NCBI RefSeq assembly: GCF_019693215.1
Contig: NZ_CP081183.1
Coordinates: forward strand, 1,181,226-1,245,225
Direction of reading: 5' to 3'
DNA from: Salinarchaeum sp. IM2453
GTDB lineage: Archaea; Halobacteriota; Halobacteria; Halobacteriales; Salinarchaeaceae
DNA length: 64,000 nucleotides
Shown piece after piece: positions 47,859-56,276 of this stretch (position 1 is its first letter; every line of letters starts with the position of its first letter). Under the pieces are notes generated by a model. The model made no database searches, was not told the DNA's origin, and saw only the letters and a list, made by a program, of their open reading frames with translations. Position numbers and translations under genes: made by a program.

Positions 47859-49115
47859 ATGGTGAATCTGGTCACAACACGCACCATTACGGCGGCACTC
47901 ACCAACGACCGTGAGGGTGTTGTCCGTGACCTGGATTCACTCGGTCGTTCTGGGAGTAAAATCTGGAACGTTGCCCGGTGGACCATCGGTCGTATCTGGG
48001 ACCATACCGGAGAAATCACGGACGAAGGACCGCTCAAATCCTACATGAAAAATCAACGGTGCTGGAAAGATTTGAACTCGCAGTCAAGTCAGGCAATTGT
48101 TGAAGAATTGTCTGGCGCTTTCCAGTCATGGTTCGAGCAAGATGACCCAGACGCGAATCCACCGGGCTACCGCAAAGACGGCGATGAGCGACCACGTTCA
48201 ACTGTCACGTTCAAAGAAGACGGCTTCAAACTCGATACAAAACACCAGCAGGTCCGCCTCTCCAAAGGCAAGAACCTCAAAGACGGGTGGGCCGACTTCG
48301 TTCTCTGCGAGTACGACACCGGCCCAGACGAAGACCTGACCGACGTAGAAGACGTACAACAGGTCCGCATCGTCTGGAACGGCGACTGCTGGGAACTGCA
48401 CTTCGTCTGTAAAGTCAGCATTGACGCCGCTGACTCCTCTGGTGAGAAGACGGCAGGTGTTGATCTCGGCATCTGCAACACGGCGGCTGTCTCTGTCGGT
48501 GACGAAACACTGCTGTATCCCGGCAACACGCTGAAAGAAGACGCACACTACTTCCGCCAAGTTGAATACGACACGGAAGGTGAGAACGGCCCCAGTAGCC
48601 ATGCAGAGTGGACTCGACAGAAAAAATCCCGGCGACAAGAGCATTTCCTGCACACAGTGTCAAAAGACATCGTTGAACAATGTGCTGACCGCGATGTTGG
48701 CACGATAGCAGTCGGCCATCCGAAGAATATCCGCGAGGATGAAGATTGGGGGCGGCACGGGAACAAATGCCTCCACGACTGGGCGTTTGAGACACTTCTC
48801 AGTCACATCGAGTACAAAGCCGAAGAACACGGTATCGACGTGGAGCGGGTCGATGAGTACGAGTTAGCCACGTCGATAACCTGGTGTGAGTGTGGCACGA
48901 AAGCCGAGTCAAACCGTGTTGAGCGTGGGTTGTACGTCTGCGATGAGTGTGGGTTGGTGGCGAATAGTGACTGTAATGCGGCTGAGAATATGCGAGCGAC
49001 GGTAACTCCGAGTCCTGCACAGGATAGGAGTAACGGCTGTCTGGCCCAGCCATCGGTTCGCCTGTTCGACAAGCAAACGGGGAGAGTAGCCCCACAAGAA
49101 CAGGTGCGACCGTAG
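47859..49115 (+). CDS. tnpB: TnpB (IS1341-type), copy 2
   Basis: A 418-residue TnpB, starting MVNLVTTRTITAALTND. RuvC-I GVDLGICNTAAVS and RuvC-III ANSDCNAAENMRA are kept; the RuvC-II region again reads IAVGHPKNIRED without the usual acidic residue. The zinc finger differs from copy 1: the first ligand pair is WCEC instead of CCEC, so one canonical Cys is lost. No tnpA beside it. The right end falls at the tail of taw1. Confidence 0.92.
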   Translation: MVNLVTTRTITAALTNDREGVVRDLDSLGRSGSKIWNVARWTIGRIWDHTGEITDEGPLKSYMKNQRCWKDLNSQSSQAIVEELSGAFQSWFEQDDPDANPPGYRKDGDERPRSTVTFKEDGFKLDTKHQQVRLSKGKNLKDGWADFVLCEYDTGPDEDLTDVEDVQQVRIVWNGDCWELHFVCKVSIDAADSSGEKTAGVDLGICNTAAVSVGDETLLYPGNTLKEDAHYFRQVEYDTEGENGPSSHAEWTRQKKSRRQEHFLHTVSKDIVEQCADRDVGTIAVGHPKNIREDEDWGRHGNKCLHDWAFETLLSHIEYKAEEHGIDVERVDEYELATSITWCECGTKAESNRVERGLYVCDECGLVANSDCNAAENMRATVTPSPAQDRSNGCLAQPSVRLFDKQTGRVAPQEQVRP

Positions 49116-49183
49116 ACCGGCAAATATCCCAACGCTTGCGGTGCGGTTCGGGAAGCCCCGTCTTCACGACGGGGAGGAGGTCA
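49116..49183 (+). ncRNA. 3' end of tnpB copy 2 element: candidate guide-RNA scaffold
   Basis: CCCCGTC (49156-49162) pairs with GACGGGG (49168-49174) around TTCAC, followed by AGGAGGTCAC. The general plan equals that after copy 1. The next bases (from about 49184) are the end of taw1, which would then supply the guide. Confidence 0.5.
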
Positions 49184-50116
49184 CCCCTCTTCAAAACTAT
49201 AATGAGTATTTTTCTCCTTTGAAATCATTACAACACGAGATGGTGGTGAATCTTTGAGCACACCATACTCTGGAAGACGTTTTTGCATTTCTTGCGCAAA
49301 TTCAATCACATCGTCGTGGTCCGGCATCGTTGACCGGTCAAGCCGATCGCGGGAGTGTCCTACGTGCATATATGCCTTCAATTCAACAAAGTCAGGATCA
49401 GCTCGTCGATACAGTTCAGCATATTCGTCAAAGTTCTTGTCGTTGTGTCCCCCCACAAGCGTCGTCCGAATTGTTGTTCGGGAGTCTGTCCTGCCCATTA
49501 TATCAAGTGATTCCATCAGAGTGTCCCAAGCATTGTCGTCCATTGGCTTTACCACATCATTATAGACCTCTCTGGTTGGAGCATCTACTGATAAATAAAG
49601 TTGTGTCGGGTCACAACGTTTGATTATCTCAGGTCGCGTTCCATTCGATACAAGGAACGTCGTTATCCCCCGCTCGTGATACTCCTGAATTAACTCTGGC
49701 AGGTACGGGTACAGTGTTGGTTCCCCATCAAGTGAAATCGCCACGTGCTTTGGATCCATCGCCTCCTCAAACGTTGCTTCATCAACAGCATCGTTTCCTC
49801 CAAACCCTGAGAGAAGCTTTTTTTGTAACTCAATCGAGGCATCAACAACTGCTTCGGGATCATCCCATTCGACACCATCAAGCTCGTATGCGTGACCAGA
49901 ATGCTCACGCCAGCAAAACACACATCGTTCATTACATCGGACGACAGGTGTCATCTGAATACAACGGTGCGAGTGAATACCATAGAATTTGCTTTTATAG
50001 CACGTTCCTTCGTTATTCAGTGCGTTTTTTGTCCAGCCACATGGCTGTACTGCCGTGTGATTGACATTGTGATACTCAGGGTTCGTCAACTGACCTGTAC
50101 CGTCGCCCGTGCCCAT
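49181..50116 (-). CDS. taw1: 4-demethylwyosine synthase (TYW1/Taw1)
   Basis: A 311-residue radical-SAM enzyme that builds the tricyclic wyosine base at G37 of tRNA-Phe. The cluster motif is CNERCVFCWREHSGHAYEL, with AISLDGEPTLYPYLPELI, TFLVSNGTRP, LYLSVDAPTREVY and RTTLVGGHNDKN following as in the family. The final residues FEEG and the stop overlap the tnpB copy 2 end, so the insertion has probably replaced the last few codons; the catalytic part is intact. Start ATG 50116. Confidence 0.93.
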   Translation of the reverse strand: MGTGDGTGQLTNPEYHNVNHTAVQPCGWTKNALNNEGTCYKSKFYGIHSHRCIQMTPVVRCNERCVFCWREHSGHAYELDGVEWDDPEAVVDASIELQKKLLSGFGGNDAVDEATFEEAMDPKHVAISLDGEPTLYPYLPELIQEYHERGITTFLVSNGTRPEIIKRCDPTQLYLSVDAPTREVYNDVVKPMDDNAWDTLMESLDIMGRTDSRTTIRTTLVGGHNDKNFDEYAELYRRADPDFVELKAYMHVGHSRDRLDRSTMPDHDDVIEFAQEMQKRLPEYGVLKDSPPSRVVMISKEKNTHYSFEEG

Positions 50117-50168
50117 AGCCCAGTGTTAATACTCAGCGAGTAAAAGTCGTCTGATCAGTTATTTCACG

Positions 50169-50600
50169 GTTTGACCTCCTCTCACGGCTTCAGCCGTGAG
50201 ATACCTCCGTGGGTAATCCAACCAGATCGATTACCCCGGCTGTGAACGTGCGGGTTCGCTGACGCACCTTCGACCCTCAAGTGAGGGGCGTGGCGTGTTG
50301 AATCTGTATATCCGCTCGGTGTTGCCCTCCAATGACGGAGTGACACTCACGGGCGTCCAGCACCGTGAGCAGCGGGCTCCCCATTGCAGCCACACGTGGG
50401 GAGCGCTTGGGTGACATGCCAACCGCTGCTGGTTGGGCTGCGAAGGTGTGTGAGTGTAAGAGTTGAGACGCACTCGTGGCCATCTTGAGCATGAGCACGT
50501 TCCCCGCAGCAGCATGCCGCATGTCTACCATTTCGCAGTATCTCGCATAGAATAACTGTTGGGATTACAACGAGCCTATGTCACGTGATTCGTGGCATAT
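50169..50600 (-). mobile_element. Non-coding MITE-like element with tnpB-type palindromic end
   Basis: On the minus strand a GC-rich block with no intact ORF ends in GGTATCTCACGGC-TTCA-like perfect hairpin (CTCACGGC/GCCGTGAG, 50181-50200) and GAGGAGGTCAAACC. It resembles the palindrome-associated transposable elements (PATEs) described in Haloquadratum, which I recall as short, ORF-less IS200/IS605 derivatives. The far end is a guess. Confidence 0.5.
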
Positions 50601-50602
50601 TC

Positions 50603-50658
50603 CGTCGGCTTCATCCCACAGCTAAAGCCAGTGGGTGTTCGCCTTGCTACCGCTGTAA
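50603..50658 (-). repeat. Solo IS200/IS605-type 3' end hairpin
   Basis: Minus strand: ACAGCGGTAGCAAGGCGAAC, then CCCACTGGC-TTTA-GCTGTGGG, then ATGAAGCCGAC. The first box is the same as at 2371-2390, 48 kb away; the tail is the same as at 41304-41313. Confidence 0.65.
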
Positions 50659-50699
50659 TTTGGCTATCCCATCCTGACCATTCTGCTGGTATCTTATAG

Positions 50700-50748
50700 A
50701 AATTGCGAGGCGAAAACTCATCCCTTCACGGGTGGAAGGAGGTCAAGT
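50700..50748 (+). repeat. Solo IS200/IS605-type 3' end hairpin
   Basis: AAATTGCGAGGCGAAAACTC, then ATCCC-TTCA-CGGGTGG, then AAGGAGGTCAAG. Tail GGAGGTCAA is the same as at the 50169 copy. Confidence 0.6.
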
Positions 50749-50783
50749 TTGCACAGACACTTTCAATAAAAGCTTCGAGTGGC

Positions 50784-51140
50784 CTACTCTCCTCCAATCT
50801 TATTTCGGTTAATTTGCACGGTTTGTGGCGTAACGATGAGCTGGTCTTCGCCTTTTTGTACAATGTCCCCACCAACTTCCTCAACAGTATTTCGAAGCTC
50901 GTCCATGATATGTGATGATGAAAGTGCGCTTTTCTCCCCTTCAAGATAAACGACCAGAATATCCCCACCGTACAGTACATCTTTTGCATCTAGTAGATCT
51001 TGTTGGGTCCGAATTTCTGCAATATTGATCGCAATTCCATTCGGCCCGTTTAGATGCTCCGTATTTGGGGCATCTATTTCGGCATAGTCGTCTTCCGACA
51101 TTCGATGCCGATTTGGATAGACATGCTTGAGCATCTTCAT
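50784..51140 (-). CDS. sepF: SepF-like cell-division protein
   Basis: A 118-residue protein of the SepF/DUF552 family, the membrane anchor for FtsZ in archaea. Core: GIAINIAEIRTQQDLLDAKDVLYGGDILVVYLEGEKSALSS, then HIMDELRNTVEEVGGDIVQKGEDQLIVTP. The N-terminus (MKMLKHVYPNRHRMSEDDYAEID) is not the usual MGIMSKILGG-like amphipathic helix, so membrane binding may differ or the start may be later (MSEDDY). The next two upstream genes encode membrane proteins in the same direction. Confidence 0.85.
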   Translation of the reverse strand: MKMLKHVYPNRHRMSEDDYAEIDAPNTEHLNGPNGIAINIAEIRTQQDLLDAKDVLYGGDILVVYLEGEKSALSSSHIMDELRNTVEEVGGDIVQKGEDQLIVTPQTVQINRNKIGGE

Positions 51141-51166
51141 GCACGATACACGGAAGGCCTGTAAGT

Positions 51167-51625
51167 TTAATCTTTCCGGCTACCAATCCAGTCGATGAGC
51201 TTCCCGGGTGTTTCAAGAAGAGATAGTCCGATTCCAACAACTACCATAAATACATATAGACCGAGTGTTGAAAGCCAGATCACTAGCATTGCAAGAATTG
51301 CCCATCCACCAGAGAGAAAGTAAAACGCTCCAACTGTCATTGCGGTCCCGTACAAAAATACCAGATAAGGACCCCAACCTCTAGCATGTCCTCGTCGTTG
51401 TTGCTTTCGAACATATCTCTTTAATGATTGCTCTATCTCATCTCGGTGAAGTGTGCGACTGTCAATCCGATCTTCTAGTTCTTTGAGTTCTTTTCGCACC
51501 TCGTCAACACTTTCCTGATCGGCACTAGAATCGGACTGGGTAGTAGATTCGTCAACTGAATTTACTGTGTTGCTAGATTCGGACACTGTCGAGGAAGACT
51601 CAGACTCATCAGCATCAGATGTCAT
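51167..51625 (-). CDS. Two-span membrane protein with acidic Ser-rich N-terminus
   Basis: A 152-residue protein. Residues 1-40 are Ser/Asp/Glu-rich and disordered; 41-70 is a helical, charged stretch (VRKELKELEDRIDSRTLHRDEIEQSLKRYVRKQQRR); two hydrophobic spans follow (YLVFLYGTAMTVGAFYFLSG; AILAMLVIWLSTLGLYVFMV) with a third short one. Function unknown. It lies between sepF and the YihY-like gene in one direction, with 18-26-base gaps, so they likely form one operon. Confidence 0.8.
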   Translation of the reverse strand: MTSDADESESSSTVSESSNTVNSVDESTTQSDSSADQESVDEVRKELKELEDRIDSRTLHRDEIEQSLKRYVRKQQRRGHARGWGPYLVFLYGTAMTVGAFYFLSGGWAILAMLVIWLSTLGLYVFMVVVGIGLSLLETPGKLIDWIGSRKD

Positions 51626-51643
51626 GCCACTTGCTTTATACTC

Positions 51644-52450
51644 TCATGTCCCTGATTGTTGTAGCTGCCGGTCCGCGATGACGACATTAAGAACTGCTCC
51701 ATACATTATGACAAGTGAAGCTGCATAAAACAGTGCCAGCAACAGTAACACCCCACCGATTGGCCCATATAGTGTTACATCACCAGCGATGGTCACGTAT
51801 ATATTATACAATGAACTCAGAAGCACCCAGCCTAATGCCGCAATAGTTGCCCCTGGAAGAACACCTCGGATTGTCGTATCTCGCTGTGGATAAATATAGT
51901 ACATTGGTAGCAACACGACGATCAATGCTAAAAATAGGAGTATCATACTTGCTAATCCAGCGAGCGGTCCTAATGGAAAATACTGAAGAAGAACGTGGAC
52001 TGCGGCAACGACAACTACTCCAACAATGATCACAGCGATAACCGAGATTCCGTCTTTGAGCCCGGAAATAAATGGCTTTTCCCCAACTGCCCGATGAATT
52101 CTGGAAAATGCTTGGTCAATTGCACGAAATACTCGAAACGCACTCCAAACTAGTGCTACTGATCCCAGTGCTGTTGCTCCTACACGGCCGACACCTCCAA
52201 CAAGCGCATCTGCCAGCACCTCTTGTGTTTCTGGTGTAAGAATCCCCGTTGTTTGATCAAGCATCTGCATCACAAATGGTTCGCCACCAATCATTACCCC
52301 CACAACTACGACAATCGCAAGGATCGGGACGACAGAAAATAACGCATAGTACGCAACGGCTGCGGCCAGAAATGGGATTTGTAACAAATTAGCTCTATAT
52401 GTCGTATCTTTAAAAATAGAGATTAGCTCTCTTACTGAATATTGGTCCAT
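51644..52450 (-). CDS. YihY/BrkB-family membrane protein
   Basis: A 268-residue protein with six spans. Family marks: ANLLQIPFLAAAVAYYALFSVVPILAIVVVVG near the start, SRIHRAVGEKPFISGLKDG, and the two C-terminal spans around YGPIGGVLLLLALFYAASLVIMYGAVLNVVIADRQ. Once named ribonuclease BN by mistake; the real function of YihY proteins is unknown. Co-directional with the next two genes downstream. Confidence 0.9.
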   Translation of the reverse strand: MDQYSVRELISIFKDTTYRANLLQIPFLAAAVAYYALFSVVPILAIVVVVGVMIGGEPFVMQMLDQTTGILTPETQEVLADALVGGVGRVGATALGSVALVWSAFRVFRAIDQAFSRIHRAVGEKPFISGLKDGISVIAVIIVGVVVVAAVHVLLQYFPLGPLAGLASMILLFLALIVVLLPMYYIYPQRDTTIRGVLPGATIAALGWVLLSSLYNIYVTIAGDVTLYGPIGGVLLLLALFYAASLVIMYGAVLNVVIADRQLQQSGT

Positions 52451-52535
52451 GTCTTATGTCAACCCTTGCATGCACATGGAAGTACCGCAACTAATGATGT
52501 TACCAGACAGCGCTTCTAACTCATCGGTCAAAGAA

Positions 52536-52988
52536 TCATCCTCGACGAACTCGAACTTCTCCGTCACTTGTCACTCCAACTAGAATATCAGTAACAACTT
52601 CGCGTCCAGTGACGGCGTCGCCCGCAGCGTCACTAATGAGCTTCATAAATTCTGGTGCTGAACGCGTTACCTTGACACCCTCCTCATCACATGCAGAATA
52701 CACCTGATCAGGAACATCGTATAGATCGGTTCCTGATTCAATCGTTACCTGCACTGGTGCTTCTAATGCTTCTGCAAATGCAATTGTCTCCCGTGCTTTC
52801 TGAATATTCTCGCGGGCGCTATTTTCGATACTTGATACATTAGCTCTGGATGTTCCGAGACGGTCGGCAATTGAGGCCTGTGCAAGACCCTCATTTCGCA
52901 GGGCAAGAACAACCGCCTGCCTTCGAGTTAGGATACTTTCGTCCGGATTGAATCCGGTCCGATCTAAGATATCGTCGGCTGATGGCAT
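52536..52988 (-). CDS. Tfx-family DNA-binding protein
   Basis: A 150-residue transcription regulator. The N-terminal HTH reads ESILTRRQAVVLALRNEGLAQASIADRLGTSRANVSSIE, typical of Tfx (first seen in Methanothermobacter as a regulator near the fmdECB operon). The C-terminal part (VQVTIESGTDLYDVPDQVY; APEFMKLISDAAGDAV) is the family's conserved acidic domain. The ATG at 52988 (MPSADDILDRTGF) fits the family; the frame further upstream does not. Target unknown. Confidence 0.88.
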   Translation of the reverse strand: MPSADDILDRTGFNPDESILTRRQAVVLALRNEGLAQASIADRLGTSRANVSSIENSARENIQKARETIAFAEALEAPVQVTIESGTDLYDVPDQVYSACDEEGVKVTRSAPEFMKLISDAAGDAVTGREVVTDILVGVTSDGEVRVRRG

Positions 52989-53158
52989 GTTCCAGTTTCT
53001 TCGTACGATAGCTACTTGTAGCTTCCCGAAAGGTGTTATGCTTCCACAGAGAACGCACGCAGAATGCGGCTTGTCCTTGAATGAGTTCACAGATATGTAT
53101 GGATTAATGCAATTTCTTCAATAATCTGAGCTAGTTTTTGCAGCTCTGCTGGTAGCTG

Positions 53159-54070
53159 TTATTGACTATTAAGCCAGAGAAGCAGTCCCTTCTGTGCATG
53201 TAGTCTATTTTCTGCTTGTTGCCATACAACTGCTTGATCTGACTCAATAACTGTTTCAGTGATTTCTTCTCCTCGATTAGCAGGCAGACAGTGCATGACA
53301 AATGCATCTTCCGTCAGTGAAAGAAGGTCCTCATCAACCTGAAATCCACTAAAGTCTCGCATTCTGACATCCCGCTCGTCTTCGTGCCCCATGCTAGTCC
53401 ACACGTCTGTATACACAACATCAGCGTCCTGAACGGCGGACTGCGGATCAGTTGTCTGTACTGGTGCTGATCCAATCTTTTCAGTGCGGTCTATCACATC
53501 TTCGTCCACTTGGTATCCGTCAGGGGTTGCAAGTGTTAAGTCGATTCCAGTAAGTGCACACCCAAGTGCAAATGATTGAGCTACATTATTTCCATCTCCA
53601 ACCCATGCTGCTGTCACATCGTCAAATGATCCACATACTTCTTTTATTGTCAGTAAGTCTGACAACGTTTGGCATGGGTGAGCGTCGTCGGTCAATCCAT
53701 TAATCACTGGTACATCCGCATACCGAGCTAATTCTTCGACGTTAGCGTGTTTGAATACACGTGCCATCAAAAAGTCAACATACCGAGAGAGAGCCCTTGA
53801 TGTATCTTTAAGTGGCTCTCCCCGGCCAAGCTGAATATCGTCTTCCCCGAGAAACACTGCATGCCCACCGAGCTGTGTCATCCCCGTTTCAAATGATACA
53901 CGTGTTCGCGTCGATGGTTTCTGGAAAAGCATTCCAAGTGTATGTTGTTCAAGGTCTGTATGTCGTGTTCCGTCCTTGAGCTCTGCTTTGTAGTCTGAGG
54001 CAATGTCTAAAACATCTGTTATCTCGGTAGCCGTAAGATCATCAATATCGAGTAGATGACGAACTGTCAT
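53159..54070 (-). CDS. argF: Ornithine carbamoyltransferase
   Basis: A 303-residue enzyme that makes citrulline from ornithine and carbamoyl phosphate. Carbamoyl-phosphate loop KPSTRTRVSFETGM, DDAHPCQTLSDLLTI, and the ornithine loop FVMHCLPANRGEEIT are all present. It is the last gene of the arg operon; its ATG overlaps the stop of argE (ATGA). Confidence 0.97.
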   Translation of the reverse strand: MTVRHLLDIDDLTATEITDVLDIASDYKAELKDGTRHTDLEQHTLGMLFQKPSTRTRVSFETGMTQLGGHAVFLGEDDIQLGRGEPLKDTSRALSRYVDFLMARVFKHANVEELARYADVPVINGLTDDAHPCQTLSDLLTIKEVCGSFDDVTAAWVGDGNNVAQSFALGCALTGIDLTLATPDGYQVDEDVIDRTEKIGSAPVQTTDPQSAVQDADVVYTDVWTSMGHEDERDVRMRDFSGFQVDEDLLSLTEDAFVMHCLPANRGEEITETVIESDQAVVWQQAENRLHAQKGLLLWLNSQ

Positions 54071-55131
54071 GCTGTTTCACCTCTGGTGAGACGACTTGCT
54101 GTTTTTTCAAGGACTGCAACTGATCGATCATACTCTGAGAGTGAAAGATGCTCATCTGGTGTATGATCTAAGTCCGAATCCCCAGGCCCGTATGTTGCCA
54201 TTGGACAGTCCCATGTATCAGCATAGAGGTTCATATCACTTGTTCCGGTCTTACGGAGCAAACGCGGATCTCCTCCAACATTTCGAATTGCAGCTCGTAG
54301 TGCTCTGGCAACTGGCGTTCGTGGGCTTTCCATTACCGATGGAATTGGCTTACCCCAGTTAACCGTACCTGTGTTAAGTTCTCCGTCTGCCAATTCTCGA
54401 AGTGAGTCTGCGTCTGTTTGTGGTGGTATGCGAAGTTGGACATCCATAGTCACTTCAACAGATAATCCATCAGCACTTGTGCCTCCATCAATTGATATTG
54501 GCTTGGTTGTCACTTGTTCAAACACTGGATCATATTCATCCCCACCAAATTCGGCGACAACCGACTCTACTCCGTCCCACCACGACATAGCTTGCTCAAT
54601 TGCATTCGGCTCTGGTCGTGATGTATGCCCTGACTCACTGGTGGCAACATATGTACCAAAGAGTATGCCCCGATAACCAAGGGTGATTCCGTCCCATCCA
54701 CTTGGCTCACCATTGATCACTGCGCCAGGTTCATCTCGATTCTCTGCTAAATGTCTAGCACCTAGTGAGTCTGTCTCCTCCTGTATTACTCCAGCAAATG
54801 AGACTCCTGTATTAACCGCTGCTGCTGCCATTGCAGCGAGAGGCCCCGTTGCGTCAACACTTCCTCGACCCCATAGTATTTTGTCGTTTTCTGCTGACTC
54901 TACATGAACTGGAATATCTCCTGGTACTGTATCAATATGTGAGGTTAACAGGACTGAATCATCTGCTGGTGCACGAACATTTCCGACTTCATCTATCCAC
55001 GCCTCTCGATCGTGGTTTTTGAAGAACTCGACTAGTCTTTCCGCAGCTTTTTCTTCTTCACCACTTGGTGATGGTATCTCAACAAGATCGATTAAGAGTT
55101 CTCTTGCGGTTGTTTCTGAGACTGCTGTCAT
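54067..55131 (-). CDS. argE: [ArgW]-ornithine hydrolase (M20 peptidase; ArgE/LysK-like)
   Basis: A 354-residue metallopeptidase of the M20 family that frees ornithine from the ArgW carrier. Metal-site motifs HIDTVPGDIPV (with the preceding PSGEE), GRGSVDATGPLAAM and EETDSLGARH are kept; the dimerisation domain and the final catalytic His in GDSDLDHTPDEHLSL follow. The LysK name applies in the lysine version; context here says arginine. Overlaps argD by 4 bases. Confidence 0.92.
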   Translation of the reverse strand: MTAVSETTARELLIDLVEIPSPSGEEEKAAERLVEFFKNHDREAWIDEVGNVRAPADDSVLLTSHIDTVPGDIPVHVESAENDKILWGRGSVDATGPLAAMAAAAVNTGVSFAGVIQEETDSLGARHLAENRDEPGAVINGEPSGWDGITLGYRGILFGTYVATSESGHTSRPEPNAIEQAMSWWDGVESVVAEFGGDEYDPVFEQVTTKPISIDGGTSADGLSVEVTMDVQLRIPPQTDADSLRELADGELNTGTVNWGKPIPSVMESPRTPVARALRAAIRNVGGDPRLLRKTGTSDMNLYADTWDCPMATYGPGDSDLDHTPDEHLSLSEYDRSVAVLEKTASRLTRGETA

Positions 55132-56276
55132 TGATCTGCGCCTCCCATGACTGAGTCAATCGATTTTAAAAGCTGGTCTGCGTGCCCTTTGTCAATCGTG
55201 AGAGGCGGCAGTAGCCGAAGAACAGTCCGACCAGCAGGGAGTGCTAACACTTGCTCTTTGAGTGCGAGGTTCTTAACAAGACGATTTGACCCACGTTTCA
55301 CCTCGATACCGAGCATCAGTCCCTTGCCCCGTACTCTCCGTGCATCAATTTCATCCGCTTCAATCTTCGCGCCTAACTCTTCTGCAAGATATTCACCAAT
55401 TTCAGCGGCGTGGCTTGGCAAGTCTTCTTCAACAATCACATCGAGTGTTGCTGCTGCTGCTGCACTGATCACAGGTCCTCCTGAGAATGTTGATCCATGA
55501 TTTCCATGGTTTTCGGCGACCCAGTCTTGTACAAGCGTCGCCCCCATCGGCAGGCCGCTGGCAATCCCTTTAGCCGACGTTAGAATATCAGGAACGATGC
55601 CTGCGTGCTCACAAGCCCACATCTTTCCAGTTCTACCGAGCCCTGTCTGAATTTCATCTGCAATTAGTGCCGCTCCTGCTTCTTCGGTTATTTCTCGAGC
55701 GGCTTTGACGTATTCTGCTGAAGCAGGATAGATCCCTCCTTCTCCCTGCACTGGCTCAACAATCATCGCTGCAGTATCCTCGTCGACAGCTTCTTCTAAT
55801 TGTTCAACATCTCCATAATCGACAAACTCTACTCCGTCCATGAGCGGCTCATAATAGTGCTTGTATTTCTTCTTCCAAGTAGTCGCCAACGCACCCATAG
55901 TACGACCATGAAATCCTCGTTTTGTGGCAATAATTTTCTCTCGTCCTGTTGCAGCACGAGCGAATTTTAGTGCCGCTTCATTTGCTTCCGTACCAGAATT
56001 ACAAAGCCAGACATTATCGATACTCCCAGGAGCGATTGCTGCTAGTCGATTATACAGTTTGTCCCGGGAATCAACCGGATATGACGCCTGTACATAAAAC
56101 AAATCCTTTGCTTCTTCTGTTACAGCATCCACCACATCTGGGTGACAGTGTCCTACTGGTGTACAGGCATAGCTCGCTCCAACATCAAGATACTCTGTTC
56201 CGTCTTCGGTATATAGATACGGTCCTTCTCCACGTTCGATACGAATTGGTTTCTCTGAGTAGACAAATCCGCTCAT
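55128..56276 (-). CDS. argD: [ArgW]-glutamate-semialdehyde aminotransferase (ArgD/LysJ-like)
   Basis: A 382-residue class III PLP-dependent aminotransferase. GTEANEAALKFARAATGR binds phosphate, ADEIQTGLGRTGKMWACEH is the conserved acidic loop, and the PLP lysine is in ILTSAKGIASGLPMGA. It converts the carrier-bound semialdehyde to ornithine. Overlaps argB and argE by 4 bases each, so translation is coupled. Confidence 0.95.
   Translation of the reverse strand: MSGFVYSEKPIRIERGEGPYLYTEDGTEYLDVGASYACTPVGHCHPDVVDAVTEEAKDLFYVQASYPVDSRDKLYNRLAAIAPGSIDNVWLCNSGTEANEAALKFARAATGREKIIATKRGFHGRTMGALATTWKKKYKHYYEPLMDGVEFVDYGDVEQLEEAVDEDTAAMIVEPVQGEGGIYPASAEYVKAAREITEEAGAALIADEIQTGLGRTGKMWACEHAGIVPDILTSAKGIASGLPMGATLVQDWVAENHGNHGSTFSGGPVISAAAAATLDVIVEEDLPSHAAEIGEYLAEELGAKIEADEIDARRVRGKGLMLGIEVKRGSNRLVKNLALKEQVLALPAGRTVLRLLPPLTIDKGHADQLLKSIDSVMGGADQ

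Larger units (their letters stand above)
50117..50783. other. Region of accumulated IS ends
   Basis: No convincing gene. Holds at least three separate IS200/IS605-type hairpin ends (50169-50212 minus, 50603-50658 minus, 50700-50748 plus) and a GC-rich 400-base block (50215-50600). Confidence 0.6.

Noticed and set aside
50231-50531. Two overlapping minus-strand frames in the GC-rich block
   Set aside because: They look like translation of non-coding mobile-element DNA; no transposase motifs.
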